From positions 1 to 64,000 of the forward strand of contig CAXBTE010000018.1 of the NCBI GenBank assembly GCA_963978545.1: 64,000 bases of DNA, in the 5' to 3' direction. Below the pieces are notes generated by a model, which was not told the origin of the DNA, did not search any database, and saw only the letters and a list, made by a program, of their open reading frames with translations. Shown piece by piece: positions 32,861 through 47,171 of this stretch; the stretch's first letter is position 1, and each line of letters starts with the position of its first letter. The DNA is from Linyphia triangularis. Its lineage: Eukaryota; Arthropoda; Arachnida; Araneae; Linyphiidae. Both the position numbers and the translations under genes were made by a program.

Positions 32861-35800
32861 GGGTAATGTTTTTTGTAATTTACCTGTTGCCAATTCGTTT
32901 TTAAAAGACAGATTTATATTTAAAATTAAATATCACAGGAATTCATTAAAAATCCCGGATTATATCCGATTTAAAAAAAAAAAAAAAAAACTTAGGTAGG
33001 TTGTGAAAAGTTCTTAACATTCATTATATCAATTTTACAGTATTATAAATTTCAGTGGTTTTGGAAGTGGGGAGACGCGTGGGTATGTTCTTGAAAAGTG
33101 AGGGGACGCGTCACCCCGCGTCTACCCACACTTCTACCACTGGCCACCCTGGGCATATAGCTATTCATGGCTTGTCTTAAGGAAGGTTTCAATGGATTAG
33201 AAGAGGCTACATTGTGGGTAGATTTCATTGGAAATTTTTTAAACACGGGATAAAACATGCTAGAAGCGCAAAATTTCGCCACTTTGTTTTCTTAAAAGGC
33301 AGAATGTAAGACATTTCAGAACCAACCCATGATTCTCTTAATTTTCAAAGTTCATTATTAGTAAGGATCCACATCCGGGAGATTCCATTTCGTATTCCAG
33401 TGAACCTGAATACATGTAAGAGGCAATTTTTTCCCCCCCATAAACAGGATTACATTATAATGAAGTAAAATAACTAACCTCTTTTTGTCTGTGAAAAGAA
33501 TAATTTATAAGCGCGTTATTATTATATATTTTAACTGCAATTTTTAATATTCAAATTGGATTCCTCGAAAAGTATTTATTACGAGTTAAAATAGGCAATT
33601 TATTTTCAAACATCTGAACAACGTGTATAGAAATCAACAATTTTAAATTTGCAAAAGCGGTTTTTAACATCTTGTTTTTTTAATCGATTAATAAAATGTT
33701 GTTTCGCTCCATATTAAAGAGATAACCATAGTATCATTGATTTGTGTACGATTCGATTTCAAGTTGCTGCGATTAGTTTCCAAGTTTGAATTAAAACTGA
33801 ACATTTTATCATCCTTTTTTAAATCTTTCAAATTTGTTTTGTTTGTCCACAATCACTTACTAGTTTATAGGATTGTTTCAATCCTACTTAAATCCCTTTA
33901 TCCTAAGAGACGTGGCAAACTACTTATGCTTCGATAAAAATGGGCACTTTATCCTGATTATATTCAGATTATTTTGAGATAATGTTTGATAATTTTTTTT
34001 TAAATAAATAAAATAGTTATTTCGACCAGGAAACAGTTTTTCTATAACTAAATTTCTCAAGCCTTGAATGGAAAAGTGAGGTTTAATAATTATGCGAAAA
34101 TATGTCCTTTGTCTTTTATGTGGCGGCATCATCCCTCATTGAGCTTATTGTTACACCTCTCTCTTTTTTTATATACTACGCGTGCTCTAATAGTACCATG
34201 GTAAATGTCAAGGTTTTAAGAGTTATCAATTACCCCGCGTAATCATTGTTTTTGCTTTTTAATGTAATCAAAACTTAACAAGATGTGTATTGCATTTGAA
34301 ATAAGGTTGGTTTTCTTAAGTACCCAAGTTTTTTTTAAATTATAAATGCTACTACCACCACTACATTATTTTTAGTACAAATACATAAAAGCACGGGAAA
34401 TGCTGCTAAAGTTAAGATCATACTTCATAGGATCATTTCTATAGTATGATTAGCGTGTTCACTCACCGAACATCGCAGAAAACCCAACCACGATGATGTG
34501 AGATGGGGCTTCTGCCTGAGCGTGAAAGCGGCGAATCAACTGCTTGTCGGTTGCTTTGCCATTGATGATCGCACCTTTCTTTATTGTAAAGAGAGGATGG
34601 CAGGAACTCGATCTGAGTGGTCTAATTAATAAAAGATAAACATTCATTTGGGGCGAAGCTCTAGAAATTTGCTTTTCAACTTCGTCCCGTAGTGTTGACA
34701 AAGATTGCGTTGTTAGTCAAGAATTTTAAAATTCCCGGTGCCATTTTAGTAAAAGTAGTCGTTTTCACACTCACTGATTGAAATAATAAGTCGCAGATAG
34801 ATATGACATTTGCTGCAATGACGGTTCAACTAGAAAGACGCAAATGGCTTGAACAAAGCTTATAAGGGATCAGACGATTTCGTTGACTTTTTATTTTGGT
34901 GTGGCAACAATTGAACACTAGAGGACGCTGCATACGGAAAGATCTCTTGAGTTTGCTTTGCCATGATTTACAGGCATATGCGAGCCAATTGAAATGAAAA
35001 TATTCAACTGGACTTGATATCAGTTTTAGAACATGGAATTTTTGACATTCGCTCTTTCTTTGTCCCTAACTGATGGTGCTTGACAACTTTTTCCAGGCTT
35101 CCGGTATTATTTGCCATATTGAAAAAGTGATAAAATAGGGTATATTTGAAAAACATTGGACTTTAGGAGAAGTTACATTTTAGGATTCTCTTACTACCTG
35201 TTTAAATTTTGAACGGACCTTCTTTTCTTTTTTTAGAGTCTGATCGAAATGAGAGAATTGTTGTTTGGAGCTCTTTGGATGGAAATTTAACAGGCGCATC
35301 TTGACCGAAATTTCAGAAATAGGGGAAACATCTTAGATGGAAAATTACTTCATTTATTTGTTATTAAGTCTGAATTTAAAACTGCTATTCTCGTACTATG
35401 TATCTAAATTAACTTGGCAAGTATTGGCTCATAAACGATTTAAATATTCAATAACTTTTGTAATGAATGACGAGGTGAATATTACATTACTTCTGAAATT
35501 TTGCGTGCCCACCACCTTCCCGGCCTTCAAATTGCATTCGTCTCTCTCAAAAGCAAAACGTATCCTATTGGAGTTGATTTGCAGTACATGTTGGAAAATG
35601 CATATCAGCAATTTGAGAACTTTCGCTGGAACAACAGCGCCAAATTCGCCTGTGGTGGCTGAAAGTTGAATTCTTTATCTCTTCCAAACTTCGAGTTCTC
35701 TTCGTTTGAGAAGGTATGTGAACCAATATTGGTCGTGATTTGCCAGTTTTTATGCAGAGAGGGCGAAAGACTGCCCGTTCAATTTGAATCACGTTATTGA

Positions 35801-36225
35801 CATTGCAACAGAAACTGCAATAAAAAAGTTACGTATACTTTACTTCATTTATTAAAGAAATAATACTTATCCGAAGGTTTTAAATTATCCATTTCAATTT
35901 AAATGACTTTTTTTGAAGATGTAGTTTTGTATTACATGGCTGTAAGGTGAGAACTTGGCGTAAACTTTTGCTTAACCACTTGATTGCAAAGTAGTACATG
36001 GCTTGTCCAAAGTAAAGACAGAAAAAGAAAGAAAAAAAAAATGAATGCCAAAATGTGATGATTGTATTTCTACCAAAGAGAAATGAAGTGTTTTGTAGCT
36101 AGAGAGTAATAATATCACAAGTCGTACTTAGAAAAGCTGCACAAGTGTAAAAAGGCACTATCCATCAACCACCACTTTTAAAGTAACTCCATTTAATATT
36201 TAAACACGACTTTCCATGTCTCGTT

Positions 36226-36369
36226 AGCTTTGCGCAGAGGCAGTGTCATAGCCAATGAGGTTCTACCGAGGCGTGACTATTGCTAGTTGAAAACTTTTCC
36301 CAATACCCCGCCATGTGGACGTGAAATACCGTCCGCAAAGGCAATTTTTGGAAACCTCTTCGGAGGTTT
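36226..36369 (+). ncRNA. U4: U4 spliceosomal snRNA, array unit 4
   Basis: A variant: loop of the 5' stem-loop reads TTCTA (A at 36265, nucleotide 40). The rest matches unit 1. The change is in the apical loop and leaves both stems and the kink-turn intact. Confidence 0.96.
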
Positions 36370-37438
36370 ATGACTCTAAAATAGAATTTCAATATTTCCT
36401 TGCATGCTGCACTTGGGTGTCCCCTGGAGAAATTTACCTAAGTCGCAAATATCTCTAGATTGATTTCTAACATCTTCATATATACAGGGTCGTCATAATT
36501 AAAGTGATGGTTCTCAGCGTGATCTATTTGCGAAAATAGCGCCACATTTTGTTTGAAGATTAAACAAGAAGAGGGACCGCAGGATTACGAGAAAAAAGAC
36601 TTCTGTTCCCAAAGTAACTGTGTAGTAAAAAATGAGAGTTTTAAGAAATACAGAATCAATACTGAAATGAAATAACCTTTTTACTTAGCTCGCTTAACGA
36701 CTTTATGCAAGCTCGAAATAGCAACAAATTTAAAAAGCGAAAAATTAACATAAATAGTGATAAAGTCTCTTCATCTGCAAATTCACTGTGTCCCAGAGAA
36801 AGCAGCAGCAGCAGAAGTTAAATCGAATTTCCCATTGCATCCTTTGACACAGTGCGAGTTTCTTGTTCTTGTGTTGCTTTAGCATACACTCCAACTGCTA
36901 CGGAATTTCCGTAGTTGCTACGGAAATTAGTTGTAAACTACGGAATTACGGACGTATAGCAAAAAAACTACGGATCGGAATGAAATCGCTGTAAATATCA
37001 TTTTGCTCGATTTCCCGCTCAATATTTTCCGCACTTTTAAGAAGACGCAAAAAAATAATAATAATTTCCTCTCCTCTCCTTGAAAAGGAGGACGATCGTT
37101 TTGTCGAAGTGACGTCACGTCACATTTCGTATATTTTTTTGTGCGAAGCGAAGTGAGTTAAATAAAATAGTTTGAAGAAGAAAAACTTGAACCGTGATCG
37201 TGATCCAAATTTTCAAAGCGCATCAGATCAGATTTCGAATTGTTTTTAATACATGAACGTGATTATAATGGATTGTTATTTAAAATGACCTAATCCGGCT
37301 TCCGATGTGGAAAAGATATGCAAGAAGAGGACAAATAATCAAAGATTTCGAGATTTTTAAGCATTTAAAAAAGATTTGACGAGCATTTAAAAAGGATATT
37401 TCCGTTCGGACATGCGAAATCGCGATGTCTTATTAAAT

Positions 37439-37633
37439 TAAAGCTTGGCGTCCACTAGAGTTAAATAGTGCAGAGCAGAGCGGAGTGAATTCGAGCCAAA
37501 TTACAAGTCTGTCAACGTCCATTGTAGCACGAGCCTCCTGCTACAGTAGACGTTGGCAGCCTTGTAATTGGCTCTTGTCCACTCCGCTCTGCACTGCTCT
37601 GCACTGTTCAACTATAGTGGACGCCAAGCTTTA
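37439..37633. mobile_element. Near-palindromic MITE, unit 4
   Basis: Left arm carries TTAAATAGTGC instead of TTAAACAGTGC, shared with unit 5. Confidence 0.9.
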
Positions 37634-40600
37634 GGGTAATGTTTTTTGTAATTTACCTGTTGCCAATTCGTTTTTAAAAGACAGATTTATATTTAAAATT
37701 AAATATCACAGGAATTCATTAAAAATCCCGGATTATATCCGATTTAAAAAAAAAATAAAAACTTAGGTAGGTTGTGAAAAGTTCTTAACATTCATTATAT
37801 CAATTTTACAGTATTATAAATTTCAGTGGTTTTGGAAGTGGGGAGACGCGTGGGTATGTTCTTGAAAAGTGAGGGGACGCGTCACCCCGCGTCTACCCAC
37901 ACTTCTACCACTGGCCACCCTGGGCATATAGCTATTCATGGCTTGTCTTAAGGAAGGTTTCAATGGATTAGAAGAGGCTACATTGTGGGTAGATTTCATT
38001 GGAAATTTTTTAAACACGGGATAAAACATGCTAGAAGCGCAAAATTTCGCCTCTTTGTTTTCTTAAAAGGCAGAATGTAAGACATTTCAGAACCAACCCA
38101 TGATTCTCTTAATTTTCAAAGTTCATTATTAGTAAGGATCCACATCCGGGAGATTCCATTTCGTATTCCAGTGAACCTGAATACATGTAAGAGGCAATTT
38201 TTTCCCCCCCATAAACAGGATTACATTATAATGAAGTAAAATAACGAAACTCTTTTTGTCTGTGAAAAGAATAATTTATAAGCGCGTTATTATTATATAT
38301 TTTAACTGCAATTTTTAATATTCAAATTGGATTCCTCGAAAAGTATTTATTACGAGTTAAAATAGGCAATTTATTTTCAAACATCTGAACAACGTGTATA
38401 GAAATCAACAATTTTAAATTTGCAAAAGCGGTTTTTAACATCTTGTTTTTTTAATCGATTAATAAAATGTTGTTTCGCTCCATATTAAAGAGATAACCAT
38501 AGTATCATTGATTTGTGTACGATTCGATTTCAAGTTGCTGCGATTAGTTTCCAAGTTTGAATTAAAACTGAACATTTTATCATCCTTTTTTAAATCTTTC
38601 AAATTTGTTTTGTTTGTCCACAATCACTTACTAGTTTATAGGATTGTTTCAATCCTACTTAAATCCCTTTATCCTAAGAGACGTGGCAAACTACTTATGC
38701 TTCGATAAAAATGGGCACTTTATCCTGATTATATTCAGATTATTTTGAGATAATGTTTGATAATTTTTTTTTAAATAAATAAAATAATTATTTCGATCAG
38801 GAAACAGTTTTTCTATAACTAAATTTCTCAAGCCTTGAATGGAAAAGTGAGGTTTAATAATTATGCGAAAATATGTCCTTTGTCTTTTATGTGGCGGCAT
38901 CATCCCTCATTGAGCTTATTGTTACACCTCTCTCTTTTTTATATACTACGCGTGCTCTAATAGTACCATGGTAAATGTCAAGGTTTTAAGAGTTATCAAT
39001 TACCCCGCGTAATCATTGTTTTTGCTTTTTAATGTAATCAAAACTTAACAAGATGTGTATTGCATTTGAAATAAGGTTGGTTTTCTTAAGTACCCAAGTT
39101 TTTTTTAAATTATAAATGCTACTACCACCACTACATTATTTTTAGTACAAATACATAAAAGCACGGGAAATGCTGCTAAAGTTAAGATCATACTTCATAG
39201 GATCATTTCTATAGTATGATTAGCGTGTTCACTCACCGAACATCGCAGAAAACCCAACCACGATGATGTGAGATGGGGCTTCTGCCTGAGCGTGAAAGCG
39301 GCGAATCAACTGCTTGTCGGTTGCTTTGCCATTGATGATCGCACCTTTCTTTATTGTAAAGAGAGGATGGCAGGAACTCGATCTGAGTGGTCTAATTAAT
39401 AAAAGATAAACATTCATTTGGGGCGAAGCTCTAGAAATTTGCTTTTCAACTTCGTCCCGTAGTGTTGACAAAGATTGCGTTGTTAGTCAAGAATTTTAAA
39501 ATTCCCGGTGCCATTTTAGTAAAAGTAGTCGTTTTCACACTCACTGATTGAAATAATAAGTCGCAGATAGATATGACATTTGCTGCAATGACGGTTCAAC
39601 TAGAAAGACGCAAATGGCTTGAACAAAGCTTATAAGGGATCAGACGATTTCGTTGACTTTTTATTTTGGTGTGGCAACAATTGAACACTAGAGGACGCTG
39701 CATACGGAAAGATCTCTTGAGTTTGCTTTGCCATGATTTACAGGCATATGCGAGCCAATTGAAATGAAAATATTCAACTGGACTTGATATCAGTTTTAGA
39801 ACATGGAATTTTTGACATTCGCTCTTTCTTTGTCCCTAACTGATGGTGCTTGACAACTTTTTCTAGGCTTCCGGTATTATTTGCCATATTGAAAAAGTGA
39901 TAAAATAGGGTATATTTGAAAAACATTGGACTTTAGGAGAAGTTACATTTTAGGATTCTCTTACTACCTGTTTAAATTTTGAACGGACCTTCTTTTCTTT
40001 TTTTAGAGTCTGATCGAAATGAGAGAATTGTTGTTTGGAGCTCTTTGGATGGAAATTTAACAGGCGCATCTTGACCGAAATTTCAGAAATAGGGGAAACA
40101 TCTTAGATGGAAAATTACTTCATTTATTTGTTATTAAGTCTGAATTTAAAACTGCTATTCTCGTACTATGTATCTAAATTAACTTGGCAAGTATTGGCTC
40201 ATAAACGATTTAAATATTCAATAACTTTTGTAATGAATGACGAGGTGAATATTACATTACTTCTGAAATTTTGCGTGCCCACCACCTTCCCGGCCTTCAA
40301 ATTGCATTCGTCTCTCTCAAAAGCAAAACGTATCCTATTGGAGTTGATTTGCAGTACATGTTGGAAAATGCATATCAGCAATTTGAGAACTTTCGCTGGA
40401 ACAACAGCGCCAAATTCGCCTGTGGTGGCTGAAAGTTGAATTCTTTATCTCTTCCAAACTTCGAGTTCTCTTCGTTTGAGAAGGTATGTGAACCAATATT
40501 GGTCGTGATTTGCCAGTTTTTATGCAGAGAGGGCGAAAGACTGCCCGTTCAATTTGAATCACGTTATTGACATTGCAACAGAAACTGCAATAAAAAAGTT

Positions 40601-40995
40601 ACGTATACTTTACTTCATTTATTAAAGAAATAATACTTATCCGAAGGTTTTAAATTATCCATTTCAATTTAAATGACTTTTTTTGAAGATGTAGTTTTGT
40701 ATTACATGGCTGTAAGGTGAGAACTTGGCGTAAACTTTTGCTTAACCACTTGATTGCAAAGTAGTACATGGCTTGTCCAAAGTAAAGACAGAAAAAGAAA
40801 GAAAAAAAAAATGAATGCCAAAATGTGATGATTGTATTTCTACCAAAGAGAAATGAAGTGTTTTGTAGCTAGAGAGTAATAATATCACAAGTCGTACTTA
40901 GAAAAGCTGCACAAGTGTAAAAAGGCACTATCCATCAACCACCACTTTTAAAGTAACTCCATTTAATATTTAAACACGACTTTCCATGTCTCGTT

Positions 40996-41139
40996 AGCTT
41001 TGCGCAGAGGCAGTGTCATAGCCAATGAGGTTCTACCGAGGCGTGACTATTGCTAGTTGAAAACTTTTCCCAATACCCCGCCATGTGGACGTGAAATACC
41101 GTCCGCAAAGGCAATTTTTGGAAACCTCTTCGGAGGTTT
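40996..41139 (+). ncRNA. U4: U4 spliceosomal snRNA, array unit 5
   Basis: A variant at nucleotide 40, otherwise as unit 4. Confidence 0.96.
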
Positions 41140-42208
41140 ATGACTCTAAAATAGAATTTCAATATTTCCTTGCATGCTGCACTTGGGTGTCCCCTGGAGA
41201 AATTTACCTAAGTCGCAAATATCTCTAGATTGATTTCTAACATCTTCATATATACAGGGTCGTCATAATTAAAGTGATGGTTCTCAGCGTGATCTATTTG
41301 CGAAAATAGCGCCACATTTTGTTTGAAGATTAAACAAGAAGAGGGACCGCAGGATTACGAGAAAAAAGACTTCTGTTCCCAAAGTAACTGTGTAGTAAAA
41401 AATGAGAGTTTTAAGAAATACAGAATCAATACTGAAATGAAATAACCTTTTTACTTAGCTCGCTTAACGACTTTATGCAAGCTCGAAATAGCAACAAATT
41501 TAAAAAGCGAAAAATTAACATAAATAGTGATAAAGTCTCTTCATCTGCAAATTCACTGTGTCCCAGAGAAAGCAGCAGCAGCAGAAGTTAAATCGAATTT
41601 CCCATTGCATCCTTTGACACAGTGCGAGTTTCTTGTTCTTGTGTTGCTTTAGCATACACTCCAACTGCTACGGAATTTCCGTAGTTGCTACGGAAATTAG
41701 TTGTAAACTACGGAATTACGGACGTATAGCAAAAAAACTACGGATCGGAATGAAATCGCTGTAAATATCATTTTGCTCGATTTCCCGCTCAATATTTTCC
41801 GCACTTTTAAGAAGACGCAAAAAAATAATAATAATTTCCTCTCCTCTCCTTGAAAAGGAGGACGATCGTTTTGTCGAAGTGACGTCACGTCACATTTCGT
41901 ATATTTTTTTGTGCGAAGCGAAGTGAGTTAAATAAAATAGTTTGAAGAAGAAAAACTTGAACCGTGATCGTGATCCAAATTTTCAAAGCGCATCAGATCA
42001 GATTTCGAATTGTTTTTAATACATGAACGTGATTATAATGGATTGTTATTTAAAATGACCTAATCCGGCTTCCGATGTGGAAAAGATATGCAAGAAGAGG
42101 ACAAATAATCAAAGATTTCGAGATTTTTAAGCATTTAAAAAAGATTTGACGAGCATTTAAAAAGGATATTTCCGTTCGGACATGCGAAATCGCGATGTCT
42201 TATTAAAT

Positions 42209-42403
42209 TAAAGCTTGGCGTCCACTAGAGTTAAATAGTGCAGAGCAGAGCGGAGTGAATTCGAGCCAAATTACAAGTCTGTCAACGTCCATTGTAGCAC
42301 GAGCCTCCTGCTACAGTAGACGTTGGCAGCCTTGTAATTGGCTCTTGTCCACTCCGCTCTGCACTGCTCTGCACTGTTCAACTATAGTGGACGCCAAGCT
42401 TTA
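42209..42403. mobile_element. Near-palindromic MITE, unit 5
   Basis: TTAAATAGTGC variant, as in unit 4. Confidence 0.9.
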
Positions 42404-45400
42404 GGGTAATGTTTTTTGTAATTTACCTGTTGCCAATTCGTTTTTAAAAGACAGATTTATATTTAAAATTAAATATCACAGGAATTCATTAAAAATCCCG
42501 GATTATATCCGATTTAAAAAAAAAATAAAAACTTAGGTAGGTTGTGAAAAGTTCTTAACATTCATTATATCAATTTTACAGTATTATAAATTTCAGTGGT
42601 TTTGGAAGTGGGGAGACGCGTGGGTATGTTCTTGAAAAGTGAGGGGACGCGTCACCCCGCGTCTACCCACACTTCTACCACTGGCCACCCTGGGCATATA
42701 GCTATTCATGGCTTGTCTTAAGGAAGGTTTCAATGGATTAGAAGAGGCTACATTGTGGGTAGATTTCATTGGAAATTTTTTAAACACGGGATAAAACATG
42801 CTAGAAGCGCAAAATTTCGCCTCTTTGTTTTCTTAAAAGGCAGAATGTAAGACATTTCAGAACCAACCCATGATTCTCTTAATTTTCAAAGTTCATTATT
42901 AGTAAGGATCCACATCCGGGAGATTCCATTTCGTATTCCAGTGAACCTGAATACATGTAAGAGGCAATTTTTTCCCCCCCATAAACAGGATTACATTATA
43001 ATGAAGTAAAATAACGAAACTCTTTTTGTCTGTGAAAAGAATAATTTATAAGCGCGTTATTATTATATATTTTAACTGCAATTTTTAATATTCAAATTGG
43101 ATTCCTCGAAAAGTATTTATTACGAGTTAAAATAGGCAATTTATTTTCAAACATCTGAACAACGTGTATAGAAATCAACAATTTTAAATTTGCAAAAGCG
43201 GTTTTTAACATCTTGTTTTTTTAATCGATTAATAAAATGTTGTTTCGCTCCATATTAAAGAGATAACCATAGTATCATTGATTTGTGTACGATTCGATTT
43301 CAAGTTGCTGCGATTAGTTTCCAAGTTTGAATTAAAACTGAACATTTTATCATCCTTTTTTAAATCTTTCAAATTTGTTTTGTTTGTCCACAATCACTTA
43401 CTAGTTTATAGGATTGTTTCAATCCTACTTAAATCCCTTTATCCTAAGAGACGTGGCAAACTACTTATGCTTCGATAAAAATGGGCACTTTATCCTGATT
43501 ATATTCAGATTATTTTGAGATAATGTTTGATAATTTTTTTTTAAATAAATAAAATAATTATTTCGATCAGGAAACAGTTTTTCTATAACTAAATTTCTCA
43601 AGCCTTGAATGGAAAAGTGAGGTTTAATAATTATGCGAAAATATGTCCTTTGTCTTTTATGTGGCGGCATCATCCCTCATTGAGCTTATTGTTACACCTC
43701 TCTCTTTTTTATATACTACGCGTGCTCTAATAGTACCATGGTAAATGTCAAGGTTTTAAGAGTTATCAATTACCCCGCGTAATCATTGTTTTTGCTTTTT
43801 AATGTAATCAAAACTTAACAAGATGTGTATTGCATTTGAAATAAGGTTGGTTTTCTTAAGTACCCAAGTTTTTTTTAAATTATAAATGCTACTACCACCA
43901 CTACATTATTTTTAGTACAAATACATAAAAGCACGGGAAATGCTGCTAAAGTTAAGATCATACTTCATAGGATCATTTCTATAGTATGATTAGCGTGTTC
44001 ACTCACCGAACATCGCAGAAAACCCAACCACGATGATGTGAGATGGGGCTTCTGCCTGAGCGTGAAAGCGGCGAATCAACTGCTTGTCGGTTGCTTTGCC
44101 ATTGATGATCGCACCTTTCTTTATTGTAAAGAGAGGATGGCAGGAACTCGATCTGAGTGGTCTAATTAATAAAAGATAAACATTCATTTGGGGCGAAGCT
44201 CTAGAAATTTGCTTTTCAACTTCGTCCCGTAGTGTTGACAAAGATTGCGTTGTTAGTCAAGAATTTTAAAATTCCCGGTGCCATTTTAGTAAAAGTAGTC
44301 GTTTTCACACTCACTGATTGAAATAATAAGTCGCAGATAGATATGACATTTGCTGCAATGACGGTTCAACTAGAAAGACGCAAATGGCTTGAACAAAGCT
44401 TATAAGGGATCAGACGATTTCGTTGACTTTTTATTTTGGTGTGGCAACAATTGAACACTAGAGGACGCTGCATACGGAAAGATCTCTTGAGTTTGCTTTG
44501 CCATGATTTACAGGCATATGCGAGCCAATTGAAATGAAAATATTCAACTGGACTTGATATCAGTTTTAGAACATGGAATTTTTGACATTCGCTCTTTCTT
44601 TGTCCCTAACTGATGGTGCTTGACAACTTTTTCCAGGCTTCCGGTATTATTTGCCATATTGAAAAAGTGATAAAATAGGGTATATTTGAAAAACATTGGA
44701 CTTTAGGAGAAGTTACATTTTAGGATTCTCTTACTACCTGTTTAAATTTTGAACGGACCTTCTTTTCTTTTTTTAGAGTCTGATCGAAATGAGAGAATTG
44801 TTGTTTGGAGCTCTTTGGATGGAAATTTAACAGGCGCATCTTGACCGAAATTTCAGAAATAGGGGAAACATCTTAGATGGAAAATTACTTCATTTATTTG
44901 TTATTAAGTCTGAATTTAAAACTGCTATTCTCGTACTATGTATCTAAATTAACTTGGCAAGTATTGGCTCATAAACGATTTAAATATTCAATAACTTTTG
45001 TAATGAATGACGAGGTGAATATTACATTACTTCTGAAATTTTGCGTGCCCACCACCTTCCCGGCCTTCAAATTGCATTCGTCTCTCTCAAAAGCAAAACG
45101 TATCCTATTGGAGTTGATTTGCAGTACATGTTGGAAAATGCATATCAGCAATTTGAGAACTTTCGCTGGAACAACAGCGCCAAATTCGCCTGTGGTGGCT
45201 GAAAGTTGAATTCTTTATCTCTTCCAAACTTCGAGTTCTCTTCGTTTGAGAAGGTATGTGAACCAATATTGGTCGTGATTTGCCAGTTTTTATGCAGAGA
45301 GGGCGAAAGACTGCCCGTTCAATTTGAATCACGTTATTGACATTGCAACAGAAACTGCAATAAAAAAGTTACGTATACTTTACTTCATTTATTAAAGAAA

Positions 45401-45763
45401 TAATACTTATCCGAAGGTTTTAAATTATCCATTTCAATTTAAATGACTTTTTTTGAAGATGTAGTTTTGTATTACATGGCTGTAAGGTGAGAACTTGGCG
45501 TAAACTTTTGCTTAACCACTTGATTGCAAAGTAGTACATGGCTTGTCCAAAGTAAAGACAGAAAAAGAAAGAAAAAAAATGAATGCCAAAATGTGATGAT
45601 TGTATTTCTACCAAAGAGAAATGAAGTGTTTTGTAGCTAGAGAGTAATAATATCACAAGTCGTACTTAGAAAAGCTGCACAAGTGTAAAAAGGCACTATC
45701 CATCAACCACCACTTTTAAAGTAACTCCATTTAATATTTAAACACGACTTTCCATGTCTCGTT

Positions 45764-45907
45764 AGCTTTGCGCAGAGGCAGTGTCATAGCCAATGAGGTT
45801 CTACCGAGGCGTGACTATTGCTAGTTGAAAACTTTTCCCAATACCCCGCCATGTGGACGTGAAATACCGTCCGCAAAGGCAATTTTTGGAAACCTCTTCG
45901 GAGGTTT
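45764..45907 (+). ncRNA. U4: U4 spliceosomal snRNA, array unit 6
   Basis: A variant at nucleotide 40, otherwise as unit 4. Confidence 0.96.
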
Positions 45908-46976
45908 ATGACTCTAAAATAGAATTTCAATATTTCCTTGCATGCTGCACTTGGGTGTCCCCTGGAGAAATTTACCTAAGTCGCAAATATCTCTAGATTG
46001 ATTTCTAACATCTTCATATATACAGGGTCGTCATAATTAAAGTGATGGTTCTCAGCGTGATCTATTTGCGAAAATAGCGCCACATTTTGTTTGAAGATTA
46101 AACAAGAAGAGGGACCGCAGGATTACGAGAAAAAAGACTTCTGTTCCCAAAGTAACTGTGTAGTAAAAAATGAGAGTTTTAAGAAATACAGAATCAATAC
46201 TGAAATGAAATAACCTTTTTACTTAGCTCGCTTAACGACTTTATGCAAGCTCGAAATAGCAACAAATTTAAAAAGCGAAAAATTAACATAAATAGTGATA
46301 AAGTCTCTTCATCTGCAAATTCACTGTGTCCCAGAGAAAGCAGCAGCAGCAGAAGTTAAATCGAATTTCCCATTGCATCCTTTGACACAGTGCGAGTTTC
46401 TTGTTCTTGTGTTGCTTTAGCATACACTCCAACTGCTACGGAATTTCCGTAGTTGCTACGGAAATTAGTTGTAAACTACGGAATTACGGACGTATAGCAA
46501 AAAAACTACGGATCGGAATGAAATCGCTGTAAATATCATTTTGCTCGATTTTCCGCTCAATATTTTCCGCACTTTTAAGAAGACGCAAAAAAATAATAAT
46601 AATTTCCTCTCCTCTCCTTGAAAAGGAGGACGATCGTTTTGTCGAAGTGACGTCACGTCACATTTCGTATATTTTTTTGTGCGAAGCGAAGTGAGTTAAA
46701 TAAAATAGTTTGAAGAAGAAAAACTTGAACCGTGATCGTGATCCAAATTTTCAAAGCGCATCAGATCAGATTTCGAATTGTTTTTAATACATGAACGTGA
46801 TTATAATGGATTGTTATTTAAAATGACCTAATCCGGCTTCCGATGTGGAAAAGCCATGCAAGAAGAGGACAAATAATCAAAGATTTCGAGATTTTTAAGC
46901 ATTTAAAAAAGATTTGACGAGCATTTAAAAAGGATATTTCCGTTCGGACATGCGAAATCGCGATGTCTTATTAAAT

Positions 46977-47171
46977 TAAAGTTTGGCGTCCACTAGAGTT
47001 AAACAGTGCAGAGCAGAGCGGAGTGAATTCGAGCCAAATTACAAGTCTGTCAACGTCCATTGTAGCACGAGCCTCCTGCTACAGTAGACGTTGGCAGCCT
47101 TGTAATTGGCTCTTGTCCACTCCGCTCTGCACTGCTCTGCACTGTTCAACTATAGTGGACGCCAAGCTTTA
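46977..47171. mobile_element. Near-palindromic MITE, unit 6
   Basis: The left terminus is mutated to TAAAGTTTGGCG, breaking one terminal pair. Confidence 0.9.

Larger units (their letters stand above)
28273..33047 (+). repeat. U4 array unit 3 (4775 bp)
   Basis: Twin of unit 9: both carry TTTTGCATGCCC, GGCCTTCCAATTG, TTCGTTTAAGAAGG, an extra GAAA in the GAAAGAAAG tract and an A run of about 18 near the right end. It differs from unit 9 at a handful of sites (for example GACATTCTTTT near 30442 and CTAAGATAG near 31604). Confidence 0.95.
33048..37818 (+). repeat. U4 array unit 4 (4771 bp)
   Basis: Shares TAACTAACCTC and TTTCGACCAGG with unit 10. Its right part carries GGAAAAGATATGC and TTAAATAGTGC, shared only with unit 5. 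First unit with the A variant of U4. Confidence 0.95.
37819..42588 (+). repeat. U4 array unit 5 (4770 bp)
   Basis: Shares TAACGAAACTC with unit 6 and GATATGC near its end with unit 4. TTTTTCTAGGCTTCC near 39860 (others TTTTTCCAGG) is private. Confidence 0.95.

Noticed and set aside
45420..45656. 78-80-codon - strand frame (MILLLSSYK...) in units 6 and 9
   Set aside because: It is open only where an A/G-rich homopolymer tract has a certain length; other units break it.
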